46,854 bases of DNA from Photorhabdus australis DSM 17609 (lineage in GTDB: Bacteria; Pseudomonadota; Gammaproteobacteria; Enterobacterales; Enterobacteriaceae). The stretch covers positions 1 to 46,854 of the forward strand of contig NZ_JONO01000041.1 of assembly GCF_000711895.1 (NCBI RefSeq), written 5' to 3'. The position numbers and the translations under genes were made by a program. The notes under the pieces are model-generated. The model was not told the DNA's origin, did no database searches, and saw only the letters and a program-made list of their open reading frames with translations. Below are positions 34,898-43,717 of the stretch, one piece after another. How positions within the stretch are numbered: the first letter of the stretch is position 1; the number at the start of each line of letters is the position of its first letter.

Positions 34898-36172
34898 TCA
34901 ATTAAGTAAGGAACTGTTGTCAGAATGTTTCCTTGCTATTTGTAAAGGTGGTTGCATCGTAAAAGTGATAATCAGAATGGTAAGTACCGGTATAGCAATA
35001 ATGAGAAATGCGGGGGTAAAACTACCTGAATAATCCTTAATTGCTCCCACCAGAAAAGGGGCGAAACACGCGATAGTGGAGATTAAGTTCACCACTGAGA
35101 ACAATTCCAGATAGGGCGCGCGACCAAAATAATTGAACAGTAATATGCTGGATGCCAGAAAGGTCATGCCATAACCGATACCAATACACAAAGTGAATAG
35201 GATTAAAAATGTCCATGATGTAGCGACGCTGAGTGCGAGAAGACCACAGATAATTATCGACAGACTGCCGATAAGCAGTTTCTTGGGATCGAGCCATTCA
35301 CCAACCGCGCCCCCTGCAAATCTTGAGAATGCGTTGATAAAAGCCAAAATACTGAGCGAGGAAGCAGCAACAGATTCGCTGAATCCATTTTCAGTAATAT
35401 GGGCTACAGCAAAACTGTTAACGGTGATCCCGCACAGTAAGAAAGAAGTATAAGCGGCTGCAATGGCATAAAATTGCCAGGTATGCAGTGCTTGCCGGAC
35501 ATTCCATATTTCTCTGGTGCGATAGATACTGGAAGGGACATGGTCTTGTTGATTTTGGCTGACTCTTTCAGCATGGGCATTTTCCCTTTTGCCTTCTCGC
35601 ATAACCAAAATGGTCAATAAACTGATCAATGTAAGTAATACCCCGGATATTGCCCAATGCATACGCCAGTTTCCCCAAAATCCCGTTGCCATAAAATAGA
35701 TCCACGGACCGACTACTCCTCCTAATCCTCCAATGGTGAAATAGATACCAAAAGCTAATGACTGTTTTTCAAAGAGTCGGCTAATGACATAAGTTCCGGG
35801 AACAGTAGCCATAAGACTAAAACCGATGCCTAATAGTGTTGTACCGGTGAAATAAGCGGCGATACTGTGCGTGTTGTAGAGGATGTAAAAGCCGGTGATA
35901 AAAGTCAGTGTACCGATCAGTAAGGTGGCACGAACACCTGTCCGGCGAATAAACATTGCTGGAAGATAACTGGACAGTCCACATGACAGGCCAAGTAAAG
36001 TGAACCCCAGACCTGCATCAGTCCAACTCCAGTTTAATTCCTTGATCATACTGGGTAATACAACGCCCAGTGAGGTAAATGTGGTTGCAGTGACCAGAAA
36101 GTAAACCAGCCCTAAAAGTATCAGCAGGAGCCACTGATAAGTGCGTCCGAACTTGTCATGTTGAATGGGCAT
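34898..36172 (-). CDS. MFS transporter
   Basis: The 424-residue inner-membrane protein has 12 hydrophobic segments in two halves joined by a charged loop (about 195-225, KRENAHAERVSQNQQDH). It begins LLLILLGLVYFLVTATTFTS and resembles the oxalate/formate and monocarboxylate branches of the major facilitator superfamily (LGVVLPSMIKELNWSW, GIGFSLMATVPGTYVISRLF, GIYFTIGGLGGVVGPW). The substrate cannot be determined. It lies between a Tsx-like outer-membrane channel gene and a RutA-like monooxygenase gene, all leftward with 56 and 138 bases between. The three could form an uptake and degradation route for a nucleoside, nucleobase or related compound; this is inference. Confidence 0.88.
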   Translation of the reverse strand: MPIQHDKFGRTYQWLLLILLGLVYFLVTATTFTSLGVVLPSMIKELNWSWTDAGLGFTLLGLSCGLSSYLPAMFIRRTGVRATLLIGTLTFITGFYILYNTHSIAAYFTGTTLLGIGFSLMATVPGTYVISRLFEKQSLAFGIYFTIGGLGGVVGPWIYFMATGFWGNWRMHWAISGVLLTLISLLTILVMREGKRENAHAERVSQNQQDHVPSSIYRTREIWNVRQALHTWQFYAIAAAYTSFLLCGITVNSFAVAHITENGFSESVAASSLSILAFINAFSRFAGGAVGEWLDPKKLLIGSLSIIICGLLALSVATSWTFLILFTLCIGIGYGMTFLASSILLFNYFGRAPYLELFSVVNLISTIACFAPFLVGAIKDYSGSFTPAFLIIAIPVLTILIITFTMQPPLQIARKHSDNSSLLN

Positions 36173-36228
36173 CTTGACTCCATAATGGATAAAGGTAATC
36201 AGAAAATTTCTGATATTTTATTGCGGTA

Positions 36229-37134
36229 TCAGAAAAAACTATATCGAATAAAGATCCCATAGCTAAATTGATCCGTTCGATAATAAGGGGTATCTCTTAT
36301 TTTGTATTTATTTTTTATGGGGTTCAGGATAATACCTATCCATAAATGACCTGGTTGGTTACTAAGACGTTTTCCTAAATCGTAATGCAATTCTGGTTTG
36401 AAATCGATAGTTTCAGGTTTCCCATGTAAACCTAATGTATAATCAAAAGTCCCAACAATACGGAAATCACCTAAACGATTGTTGAAGGGAATTCCATAAT
36501 CGATATGAACTCGCTGATCATTCCAGCTACTATTGCCGTTATTCTCAAAATAAAAGGTTGTACGTAACCAACTAATCCAATTTGTCTGCCAATCAATACT
36601 GATACCTGGGAAATAGTCGTAATCTATACCTTTAGTTTTAGCAACCCATTGAGCGAACAGAATATCTTTTAAAGGGCCAAAAGAGAGGTCATTCCCCGTG
36701 ACTTTGCTAAAGCTCATTCTTGGTACAAATTTATAATAGTAGGTGCTTTTATCGCCTTTATAATCACTTTGCAGCGAGTTTTGCCAAATACTATAGACGT
36801 ACATATCGCCGACACTGTAGTCGCCGAAAGCTTCTAAAATCGGCGAAATGGTTTTTCTAGGATCGACCCGATTTTCAAATTGCATGTAAAGGCTGGTATC
36901 AATGGATTGAAAATTAACAAAATTGCTGGCCTGAGCTTGATGGATTACTGGCAGCAATAATAGTATAGAAAGCAATCCACCCTTCTTTAATCTGGTGTCG
37001 ATCCAGTGCCAGGCGATTGTTAAATAAGCGGTACAAGGAAATAGAAAAGAGATCCCTGAGGAGAAAAAAAGCGCTGGGCCGTTTCTCGTATCGTGGGTTT
37101 TTGAGGCAAATAACACGAAGGTTCCCCTTCTCAT
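36229..37134 (-). CDS. Tsx-like nucleoside-specific outer-membrane channel (start uncertain)
   Basis: From about residue 71 the sequence fits the Tsx/OmpK channel family: NFVNFQSIDTSLYMQFENR, then SFGPLKDILFAQWVAK, a series of amphipathic strands, and a C-terminal Phe (IRYSFF) typical of outer-membrane barrels. A signal peptide GGLLSILLLLPVIHQAQA precedes SNFVNF. The upstream 48 codons do not resemble anything, and the ATG at 37134 lacks a ribosome-binding site. A TTG at 36975 has AGAAGG upstream and would start inside the signal peptide, leaving it without a basic N-terminus. A lost or mutated start is therefore possible. The gene leads the set with MFS and monooxygenase genes. Confidence 0.72.
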   Translation of the reverse strand: MRRGTFVLFASKTHDTRNGPALFFSSGISFLFPCTAYLTIAWHWIDTRLKKGGLLSILLLLPVIHQAQASNFVNFQSIDTSLYMQFENRVDPRKTISPILEAFGDYSVGDMYVYSIWQNSLQSDYKGDKSTYYYKFVPRMSFSKVTGNDLSFGPLKDILFAQWVAKTKGIDYDYFPGISIDWQTNWISWLRTTFYFENNGNSSWNDQRVHIDYGIPFNNRLGDFRIVGTFDYTLGLHGKPETIDFKPELHYDLGKRLSNQPGHLWIGIILNPIKNKYKIRDTPYYRTDQFSYGIFIRYSFF

Positions 37135-37507
37135 GTGGTATTGAACTGATGGAAGTTAACATTGATCTAATAGGGTGGTTTTGTCAAAGGGATATTTGAT
37201 TTTATTGATGTAAAGGTGAGGGAAGTAGAAAAATGAGATTATTTTAACCTTAGTGATTTTTTAGTGTCAGTAATATATTGATTATTTAATTAGCGATAGG
37301 TTTTTTATTTGATTTTATGTTGCTAGTTTGAGTTGATATTGTTAATTAATTTAAGTTTGTCATTGGGAATAATAAATGGATATTTATTATAGTGTAATTA
37401 AGACTATTTCCGAGTTATAGTGAAAATACTTATTTTCTATATTTGATAATTATCAATTTAATATTGAAAATAATATTAAATAATTATCGATTACATAAAA
37501 ATTGATA

Positions 37508-37612
37508 TATACTCAAGACACTTCAAAGTGCATGTTTGAAAAACGATTATGTTGTTGAATTTAAATGTTTTTATGTCTGACAACTCAAGCATCTTGAAGT
37601 TCATTCGGTATA
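37508..37612. repeat. Possible MITE-like element (105 bp)
   Basis: The ends are imperfect inverted repeats: TATACTCAAGACACTTCAAAGTGC at the left and, on the opposite strand from the right, TATACCGAATGAACTTCAAGATGC; 16 or more of 24 positions agree. The TATAC tips and the CTTCAAGATGC block recall ERIC ends, but the interior is different. It lies in the 814-base gap 37135-37948, which otherwise holds only AT-rich DNA and the ERIC copy at 37800. Confidence 0.5.
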
Positions 37613-37799
37613 ATTAAAAACTATAGAATAAAGTATTTTACTGATTTATTAATGTTTTATTTAAACTTTGATTTAAGCCAATTGGATATAAGGTATTTTT
37701 TGAATATAGATTGTAACAGTGTGGTTAATAGCTTTAATAAATTTTTATTAGACATATGCTTATGAAAGTCATACATTATCTCAGTGTAACAATGGTATT

Positions 37800-37926
37800 T
37801 ATACCCAATAGATTTCAAGATGGATCGCGACGGCAAGGGAGCGAATCCCCGGGCGCATAGAGAATTATGTGACCGGGGTGAGTGAGTGCAGCCAACAAAG
37901 AGGCAACTTGAAAGATAACAGGTATA
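37800..37926 (-). repeat. ERIC element, full length (127 bp), inverted
   Basis: This copy reads TATACCCAATAGATTTCAAG at the left end and AACTTGAAAGATAACAGGTATA at the right end, with GCAGCCAACAAAG inside, so it is opposite in orientation to the copies at 7884 and 9265. Its right end is only 22 bases from the start codon of the riboflavin-synthase paralogue and 11 bases from that gene's ribosome-binding site. Confidence 0.92.
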
Positions 37927-37948
37927 TACTTAATAAAAGAGGGTGACT

Positions 37949-38569
37949 ATGTATACTGGAATTGTACAAGGAAAAGAAAGCGTATTATCTCTTGATAAAA
38001 AAGACGGGTTTAGTACATTAACAGTCAGTAATAATAACCATTTCTTTGATGATGTTTCTGTGGGGGCTAGTGTTGCGATTAATGGTACATGCTTGACTGT
38101 CACCCAATTTAAGAACGATATCGTCTGGTTTGATATATCAGATTTTACGGCTGATGTGACCACATTAAAGTTTTTAAATGTGGGGGATGAAGTTAATATT
38201 GAAAGATCACATCAAATGAATAAAGAAAATGGCGGTCATAGTCTATACGGGCATGTTGAAGGTGTGGCAGAAGTCGTTGAATTTATTAAAACTGGCGAAA
38301 CTTATCGATTAGTGATTAATATTCCTGGAGATAATATCAGATATTTTTTTCATAAAGGTTTTATTGGGCTGCATGGTTGTAGTTTAACAATCAATGGTAT
38401 AAATGAAGAAGATAAAACTATAGAATTGAATTTAATTCCAGAAACGTTAAGGGCTACCAATCTTAGTAATATTAAAGTTGGTGACTTACTTAATTATGAA
38501 ATAGATCAAACAACCAGAACGATTGTAGACACGATATCTAGATCGATGAATACTAATAGATTAATATGA
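37949..38569 (+). CDS. Divergent riboflavin synthase alpha-subunit paralogue (two lumazine-binding domains)
   Basis: The ATG at 37949 has AGAGGG at an optimal distance. The 206-residue product aligns end to end with E. coli riboflavin synthase (RibC): two repeated barrels, NGTCLTV in the first, GGHSLYGHVEG in the linker, and KGFIGLHGCSLTIN and LIPETLRATNL in the second. Ser41, Cys48, His97, His102, Ser146, Thr148 and Asp185 equivalents are kept. Changes include Phe2 to Tyr (MYTG instead of MFTG), Cys47 to Thr, Asp143 to His, and loss of the ETLRITNLG strand in barrel one, replaced by a different sequence. It may be an active synthase, or a flavin/lumazine-binding relative like lumazine protein. 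Its base composition is AT-rich and it stands in an accessory block beside repeats. Confidence 0.82.
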   Translation: MYTGIVQGKESVLSLDKKDGFSTLTVSNNNHFFDDVSVGASVAINGTCLTVTQFKNDIVWFDISDFTADVTTLKFLNVGDEVNIERSHQMNKENGGHSLYGHVEGVAEVVEFIKTGETYRLVINIPGDNIRYFFHKGFIGLHGCSLTINGINEEDKTIELNLIPETLRATNLSNIKVGDLLNYEIDQTTRTIVDTISRSMNTNRLI

Positions 38570-38617
38570 TAATTGAAGCAACATAAATAGGTTGGAATTC
38601 AGAGTAATAATCCTTAC

Positions 38618-38644
38618 ATCCTCCTGATTCATGAGGGATTTTTT
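38618..38644 (+). terminator. Terminator of the riboflavin-synthase paralogue
   Basis: A short stem (ATCCTC with GAGGGAT, one bulged G) and a 9-base loop are followed by a run of six T residues. It begins about 49 bases after the stop codon and is oriented with the gene. Confidence 0.6.
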
Positions 38645-38661
38645 CAGCTAATTTAATAAAA

Positions 38662-38685
38662 AATAGCCCAAGGAGTTGGGCTATT
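38662..38685 (-). terminator. Terminator of the purEK operon
   Basis: A perfect 9-bp stem (AATAGCCCA/TGGGCTATT) with a 6-base loop is followed on the minus strand by TTTTATTAAATT. It lies 145 bases beyond the purK stop and is the only strong leftward terminator before the riboflavin-synthase paralogue. Confidence 0.75.
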
Positions 38686-38693
38686 ATAAGTCT

Positions 38694-38718
38694 CATATCT
38701 TGAAATCTATTGGGTATA
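38694..38718 (+). repeat. Solo ERIC right end (25 bp)
   Basis: The 25 bases ending CTTGAAATCTATTGGGTATA are identical to the right terminus of the full ERIC copy at 7884-8010, but nothing upstream matches an ERIC interior. It is a leftover from a deletion or incomplete element between purK and its terminator. Confidence 0.7.
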
Positions 38719-38829
38719 TTTGTGTCCTTACTGTAGGACTATTGTGGATACAAATCAAAATAATCAGATCAATAAACAATGTCAGTATCAGACTTAACTT
38801 CAGCTTCGCTTGTACAAAGCTGAGGTTAA

Positions 38830-39897
38830 CTAAGTTAATTTTTCCTGCACCCATTCAAGGCCACTCAGGTATTCAGGCGGCAGCATTGGAATAAGTTTCT
38901 GCAGTGTATTTTTTAACTCGTTTTTATCTGTGTGAGAAAGATTAAGATGACCAACCTTACGTGCCGGGCGAACTTCTTTCTCATACCAATGTAAATGTAC
39001 CAATGGTAAGTTGAGCCATTGTGTATTGATGTCTGTACCAATCAAATTAACCATGACTGATGGCGCGGTAACTTCTGGCTGAGGCATGGGTAAATCCAGA
39101 ATAGCGCGGAGATGTAATTCAAACTGGTTGATGGACGCGCCATTTTGTGTCCAGTGACCACTGTTATGAACCCGCGGCGCCAGTTCATTAATCAGTAAAT
39201 TATCACCGACAATAAAACATTCCATTGCCATCACGCCGACATATTTCAGCTCATGCATAATGGCCGACAACATGCTTTCGGCTTGCTGCTGTAGGTGGCG
39301 ATTTTCCGAAGGAAAAGCAATACTGGTACGCAGAATACCATCCTGGTGCAAATTGTGAGTCAATGGATAGAACACACAATCGCCACTTCCATTGCGGGCA
39401 CCTACCAGAGAAACTTCGCCAGAGAAAGGAATTGCTTGTTCAGCAATACATTCACCATAAATATCATCGGGTAACTCTGTTTCATCCCCGGGACAAATGC
39501 GCCATTGTCCACGGCCATCGTAACCACCGATACGGCGCTTAACGATAACGAGATTACCGAGTTCAGAGAATAATTGCGGCCATTGGTTGGTATCAGACAG
39601 TAATTGCCACGGAGCAGTTGCAAGCCCAAGGCTATCTATTAATTGCTTTTGTGGCAGACGATCAGCCAAACGAGGGAAAATATCCCGATTAGCGAAAGCC
39701 TTATGGCGAGCGAGTTCTTGGGTAAGGGCAGTTTCCGGCCAGCGTTCGATTTCAGCAGTAATCACACTGTTCTGGTAAGGAACGGCTTCGGGTTCTGCAT
39801 CCAGACCAACAGGGTAAACCGAGATACCTAAAGGCTCACCGGCCTGACGTAACATCCGCCCAAGCTGACCATTACCTAATACACAAACTGGCTTCAT
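38830..39897 (-). CDS. purK: PurK: N5-carboxyaminoimidazole ribonucleotide synthase
   Basis: The 355-residue ATP-grasp enzyme converts AIR, ATP and bicarbonate to N5-CAIR in purine synthesis. It begins [21 protein letters not shown] (seen in two parts: the nucleotide-binding turn and the following helix). The ATP-grasp lysine and glycine loop [14 protein letters not shown] is present, as are the conserved EVSLVGAR and the metal-binding [14 protein letters not shown]. It overlaps the purE stop by four bases (ATGA), so purE and purK form a coupled operon controlled by the PurR-like box upstream of purE. Length and motifs are normal for the enterobacterial protein. Confidence 0.97.
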   Translation of the reverse strand: MKPVCVLGNGQLGRMLRQAGEPLGISVYPVGLDAEPEAVPYQNSVITAEIERWPETALTQELARHKAFANRDIFPRLADRLPQKQLIDSLGLATAPWQLLSDTNQWPQLFSELGNLVIVKRRIGGYDGRGQWRICPGDETELPDDIYGECIAEQAIPFSGEVSLVGARNGSGDCVFYPLTHNLHQDGILRTSIAFPSENRHLQQQAESMLSAIMHELKYVGVMAMECFIVGDNLLINELAPRVHNSGHWTQNGASINQFELHLRAILDLPMPQPEVTAPSVMVNLIGTDINTQWLNLPLVHLHWYEKEVRPARKVGHLNLSHTDKNELKNTLQKLIPMLPPEYLSGLEWVQEKLT

Positions 39898-40424
39898 ACT
39901 TCCTCCCGTGGATCGGGATTATCGAGTACATCCTGAGTTTGTGTTTCACGCCAATAAATAAGGCGCTTCAGCAAATCTTTATCATGACGAGCCAAAATCT
40001 GTGCTGCCAACAGCGCTGCGTTTGCTGCGCCTGCTTTCCCAATCGCAAGTGTGCCGACAGGAATACCTTTTGGCATCTGTACGATAGAGTAGAGGCTGTC
40101 TACGCCATTAAGTGCGGCACTTTGTACGGGTACGCCCAGAACAGGCACCAGAGTTTTGGCGGCCAGCATGCCGGGCAGATGGGCAGCACCGCCTGCGCCA
40201 GCGATAATGACATCTAAGCCCTTTTGTTCCGCTTGTTCGGCAAAACTGAATAATTTATCTGGTGTGCGGTGGGCAGAAACAATTTCAACATGGAAAGGTA
40301 CATCAAGAGAAGTGAGAATATCAGCTGCGTGCTGCATGGTTACCCAATCGCTTTTAGACCCCATAATAATGGCGATTTTAGCGTTGTGTTGAGTTGTTCC
40401 TGCTGAATCAGGCCGGGCAGTCAT
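39894..40424 (-). CDS. purE: PurE: N5-CAIR mutase
   Basis: The 176-residue enzyme rearranges N5-CAIR to CAIR. Class I PurE motifs are present: [12 protein letters not shown] near residue 18, [10 protein letters not shown] with the catalytic His region, [13 protein letters not shown] and [14 protein letters not shown]. The ATG at 40424 has AGGAG 10 bases upstream. A short leader of about 12 residues ([12 protein letters not shown]) precedes the fold, slightly longer than in E. coli. The operon continues into purK by a 4-base overlap. A near-consensus PurR operator lies about 85 bases upstream. Confidence 0.97.
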   Translation of the reverse strand: MTARPDSAGTTQHNAKIAIIMGSKSDWVTMQHAADILTSLDVPFHVEIVSAHRTPDKLFSFAEQAEQKGLDVIIAGAGGAAHLPGMLAAKTLVPVLGVPVQSAALNGVDSLYSIVQMPKGIPVGTLAIGKAGAANAALLAAQILARHDKDLLKRLIYWRETQTQDVLDNPDPREEV

Positions 40425-40507
40425 AAATCAAATGCTCCTGTATTTTAACGTCCACCAGAACGAATATAGCGCTTTAAGGTCGCGGATCATATCATGCTCA
40501 CAAGCTA

Positions 40508-40523
40508 AGGAAAACGATTGCGT
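40508..40523 (-). promoter_or_regulatory. PurR operator of purEK
   Basis: On the minus strand the 16 bases ACGCAATCGTTTTCCT match the PurR consensus ACGCAAACGTTTTCGT at 13 positions. A TATGAT -10-like hexamer lies 24 bases further downstream on the same strand, placing the box over the -35 region, as in E. coli purEK. Hypoxanthine- or guanine-loaded PurR would repress here. Confidence 0.8.
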
Positions 40524-40562
40524 TACTTTATACTTTACATTTTGATACCTGGTAAGGGTGAT

Positions 40563-41285
40563 TCAGAATGGGAAAAAGATAAGATCGGTTGATTTGTCCG
40601 TTATTTTGAACATTGATCCTTGATGGTGCCATGCACCAAGCACACCGCGGTGATACATTTTATTATGTAGAGCAACTTCATGTACCGCAGGACGATGAGT
40701 ATGTCCATGGATCATCCAGTCAGCTTGATACCGCTCAAAAGCATCAATAACAGCTTGTTGATTGACATCCATAATGGCTTCTGATTTTCGGCTGTTGACA
40801 GATTGACTATTTGCTCGCATTTTTACGGCAATTTTCTGACGGATAAACAGGGGTAATAGTAAAAACAGCCGCTGAATCCACGGGGTATGAACCCGCTTAC
40901 GGTATTGTTGATAACCTTCGTCATCAGTACATAAGGTATCTCCGTGCAGGATTAGCACCCGCTTACCATACAGTTCCAGGACTTTTTCCTGTGGTAGCAA
41001 GATTATTCCACTTTCTTTAGCAAAGCGGGAACCGATTAGAAAATCACGATTGCCATGAATAAAATGACAGGCAACACCTTGTTGATGCAGTGTTTTTAAT
41101 GCACTGGCGATTTCACGGTGGAGAGGGTTGTTATCATCATCGCCAATCCAATAATCGAATAGATCACCGAGGATATAAAGGCTATCTGCTTGAATAGCAT
41201 CCTCACGCAGAAAACGCAGAAAACCGGCAGTAATTGCCGGTTCGTGCTCGCTTAGATGTAAATCCGCGATAAAAAGTGTACACAT
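40563..41285 (-). CDS. lpxH: LpxH: UDP-2,3-diacylglucosamine diphosphatase
   Basis: The 240-residue enzyme performs the fourth step of lipid A synthesis, releasing lipid X and UMP at the inner face of the membrane. The calcineurin-like metal ligands are all visible: [12 protein letters not shown] (residues 5-16), [12 protein letters not shown] (about 40-51), HGNRDFLIG (about 79-87), [11 protein letters not shown] (about 112-122) and [11 protein letters not shown] (about 194-204). The length equals that of E. coli LpxH. The start ATG is 10 bases from the ppiB stop, so the two are probably co-transcribed, as in E. coli. Confidence 0.97.
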   Translation of the reverse strand: MCTLFIADLHLSEHEPAITAGFLRFLREDAIQADSLYILGDLFDYWIGDDDNNPLHREIASALKTLHQQGVACHFIHGNRDFLIGSRFAKESGIILLPQEKVLELYGKRVLILHGDTLCTDDEGYQQYRKRVHTPWIQRLFLLLPLFIRQKIAVKMRANSQSVNSRKSEAIMDVNQQAVIDAFERYQADWMIHGHTHRPAVHEVALHNKMYHRGVLGAWHHQGSMFKITDKSTDLIFFPF

Positions 41286-41295
41286 ACGCAGTAAA

Positions 41296-41790
41296 TTACT
41301 CGCTGACGGTCACTCTTTCAATGATAACATCTTCGCATGGTACGTCTTGGTGCATACCGCTTCGGCCAGTAGAAACGCCTTTGATTTTATCAACAACGTC
41401 CATACCTTCGATAACCTCAGCAAATACACAGTAACCCCAACCATCAGAGCGCTCAGAGCGGAAGTTCAAGAAATCATTATCAACAACATTAATGAAGAAT
41501 TGTGCAGTTGCTGAGTGTGGATCGTTGGTGCGGGCCATAGCCAGAGTACCACGATTGTTTTTCAGGCCATTGTTAGCTTCATTTTTGATGGCTGCATCAG
41601 TCGGTTTTTGTTTCATACCGGGTTCAAACCCGCCACCTTGGATCATGAAGCCGTTAATAACGCGGTGGAAGATGGTGTTATCGTAGAAACTATTGCGACA
41701 GTAGTTTAAGAAATTCTCGACAGTTACAGGAGCTTTATCGGCGAAAGTATTAATCACAATATCGCCAAAGTTGGTATGGAAAGTCACCAT
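41296..41790 (-). CDS. ppiB: PpiB: cytoplasmic peptidyl-prolyl isomerase (cyclophilin B)
   Basis: The 164-residue cyclophilin has the conserved N-terminal strands [16 protein letters not shown], the substrate pocket [18 protein letters not shown] with catalytic Arg, [20 protein letters not shown] with the Phe core, and [18 protein letters not shown]. No signal peptide is present, so it is the cytoplasmic form. It is divergent from cysS with a 269-base gap and is followed by lpxH after 10 bases, the standard order in enterobacteria. Confidence 0.97.
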   Translation of the reverse strand: MVTFHTNFGDIVINTFADKAPVTVENFLNYCRNSFYDNTIFHRVINGFMIQGGGFEPGMKQKPTDAAIKNEANNGLKNNRGTLAMARTNDPHSATAQFFINVVDNDFLNFRSERSDGWGYCVFAEVIEGMDVVDKIKGVSTGRSGMHQDVPCEDVIIERVTVSE

Positions 41791-42059
41791 AATGGAAATC
41801 CTAATAATAATTTTGATTAACCCGATTCAGGGCATTCGGACCAGGTGGCTTTTATATCACATCTGCCATAATGAGTCAGTACCTATTAATTTCAGTAAGC
41901 TATGTTGATCGTCAACCTTGCAAAGTGCTTAATATCGGGTTTCAATATCTTATTGGATTATGCTGTATCGAAAATTTATTTATGAGATAGGGACATAAAT
42001 CCAGAGTTATCAATTCGTTATTTTTAATCACGCGTACAGTGAATTTACGGAAAATCCCG

Positions 42060-43445
42060 ATGCTAAAAATTTTCAATACCCTCAGTCGTCAAAAAGAAGA
42101 ATTTAAGCCAATTCATCCAGGGATAGTAGGGATGTACGTGTGTGGTATCACGATTTATGACCTATGCCATATTGGTCATGGCAGAACATTTGTTGCCTTT
42201 GATGTAATTGCTCGTTACCTGCGCTATCTGGGATATGATTTGACATATGTGCGGAATGTGACTGATGTTGATGACAAGATAATCAAACGTGCCGCAGAAA
42301 ATCATGAAAGTTGTGATGATTTGACCAGCCGTATGTTGGCAGAAATGTATAAGGATTTTGATGCGCTGAATATTTTGCGCCCTGATCTAGAACCACGTGC
42401 GACTCGTCATATACCGGAAATTATTGAACTGACCGAATCGTTGATAAAACGTGGTCATGCTTATGTCGCAGATAATGGTGATGTGATGTTCTCCGTTGAA
42501 AGTGATTCGGATTACGGAGCGCTTTCCCGTCAAGATCTCAGTCAGTTACAGGCAGGAGCACGAGTAGAAGTGACTGATGTTAAGCGTAATCCAATGGATT
42601 TCGTATTGTGGAAAATGTCTAAGCCAAGTGAACCAAGCTGGGAATCGCCGTGGGGAAAAGGGCGTCCGGGTTGGCACATTGAATGCTCTGCAATGAATGG
42701 TAAACAGCTGGGCAATCATTTTGATATTCATGGTGGTGGTGCTGATCTGATGTTTCCACATCATGAAAATGAAATTGCTCAGTCTACCTGTGCTCATGAT
42801 GGTCCGTATGTGAATTATTGGATGCATTCGGGAATGGTCATGGTGGATAAAGAGAAGATGTCTAAATCACTGAACAACTTCTTTACCATCCGTGATGTAC
42901 TGAAATATTACGATGCGGAAACGGTACGTTATTTCCTGCTGTCAGGTCATTATCGTAGTCAGCTTAACTATACCGAAGAGAATCTGAAACAGGCACGTAC
43001 TGCGCTTGAGCGTTTTTATACGGCTCTGCGTGGTACGGATGCTTCTGTATCGCCAGTAGGTGGAGCAGTATTTGAAGCGCGTTTTATTGAAGCAATGAAT
43101 GATGATTTCAATACCCCAGAGGCGTATTCCGTTTTGTTTGATATGGCACGTGAAATTAACCGCCTGAAATCAGAAGATTTGTCAGCTGCGAATGGTCTGG
43201 CGGCAGTGTTACGTAAACTGGCTGGTATTTTAGGTCTGTTGGAACAAGAGCCGGAGCAATTTTTGCATAATGGTGTTCAGGTTGATGATGAAGACATTGC
43301 TAGAATTGAAGCATTGATTAAGCAACGTAATGATGCCCGCAAAAACAAAGATTGGGCGCTGGCAGATTCTGCTCGTGATCAGTTAAATGAGATGGGCATT
43401 GAACTGGAAGATGGTCCGCAAGGGACTAGTTGGCGTCGTAAATAA
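42060..43445 (+). CDS. cysS: CysS: cysteinyl-tRNA synthetase
   Basis: The start is the ATG at 42060 ([15 protein letters not shown]), which gives 461 residues, the same as in E. coli; an in-frame ATG seven codons upstream lacks homology. The class I synthetase signatures are [12 protein letters not shown] (HIGH motif, about residues 34-45) and [10 protein letters not shown] (KMSKS). Zinc ligands are seen in [18 protein letters not shown] and [11 protein letters not shown]-terminal helical anticodon-binding region ends [11 protein letters not shown]. It charges tRNA-Cys. A strong inverted repeat lies 31 bases after the stop. Confidence 0.98.
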   Translation: MLKIFNTLSRQKEEFKPIHPGIVGMYVCGITIYDLCHIGHGRTFVAFDVIARYLRYLGYDLTYVRNVTDVDDKIIKRAAENHESCDDLTSRMLAEMYKDFDALNILRPDLEPRATRHIPEIIELTESLIKRGHAYVADNGDVMFSVESDSDYGALSRQDLSQLQAGARVEVTDVKRNPMDFVLWKMSKPSEPSWESPWGKGRPGWHIECSAMNGKQLGNHFDIHGGGADLMFPHHENEIAQSTCAHDGPYVNYWMHSGMVMVDKEKMSKSLNNFFTIRDVLKYYDAETVRYFLLSGHYRSQLNYTEENLKQARTALERFYTALRGTDASVSPVGGAVFEARFIEAMNDDFNTPEAYSVLFDMAREINRLKSEDLSAANGLAAVLRKLAGILGLLEQEPEQFLHNGVQVDDEDIARIEALIKQRNDARKNKDWALADSARDQLNEMGIELEDGPQGTSWRRK

Positions 43446-43476
43446 GTTCGATAGAGTACAGCTGCCTTGGTAATTA

Positions 43477-43497
43477 AGGCTCCCTTTTGGGGAGCCT
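43477..43497. terminator. Bidirectional terminator between cysS and ybcJ
   Basis: A perfect 8-bp stem (AGGCTCCC/GGGAGCCT) with a 5-base loop is flanked by partly complementary AATTAA/TTTAATTA. It lies between the convergent cysS and ybcJ stops and is placed to end both transcripts. Confidence 0.75.
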
Positions 43498-43504
43498 ACT
43501 TTAA

Positions 43505-43717
43505 TTACTCTTTGATGCAAACGGAATCACCATTGAAGGTGACAACTTGTCCGGCGGTAATTTTACAGCGCTTACGTGTTTCTGTTTGACCGTTGACTTC
43601 AATCAGACCTTCAGCAATAACTGCCTTGGCTGTAGCGCCACTTTCACTCCATCCTTGGAACTTCAGCAGATCGCACAGTTCCACATGGGGATGACCTTCC
43701 AAATAAAAAATTTCCAT
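43505..43717 (-). CDS. ybcJ: YbcJ: small S4-like RNA-binding protein
   Basis: The 70-residue protein (ATG at 43717, [18 protein letters not shown]) is an S4-fold RNA-binding protein; E. coli YbcJ has HPHVELCDLLKLEGWSESGA and this one has HPHVELCDLLKFQGWSESGA. The basic RKRCKITAGQ loop is typical. The ATG overlaps the folD stop by one base (TAATG), so translation is coupled. Its RNA target is not known. A leftward inverted repeat 8 bases beyond the stop ends the folD-ybcJ unit. Confidence 0.95.
   Translation of the reverse strand: MEIFYLEGHPHVELCDLLKFQGWSESGATAKAVIAEGLIEVNGQTETRKRCKITAGQVVTFNGDSVCIKE

Noticed and set aside
37949-38569. Naming the riboflavin-synthase paralogue as lumazine protein or yellow fluorescent protein
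   Set aside because: His102, Ser146, Thr148 and Asp185 equivalents of the enzyme are retained, and overall it is closer by eye to E. coli RibC than to LumP or YFP; function is left open.
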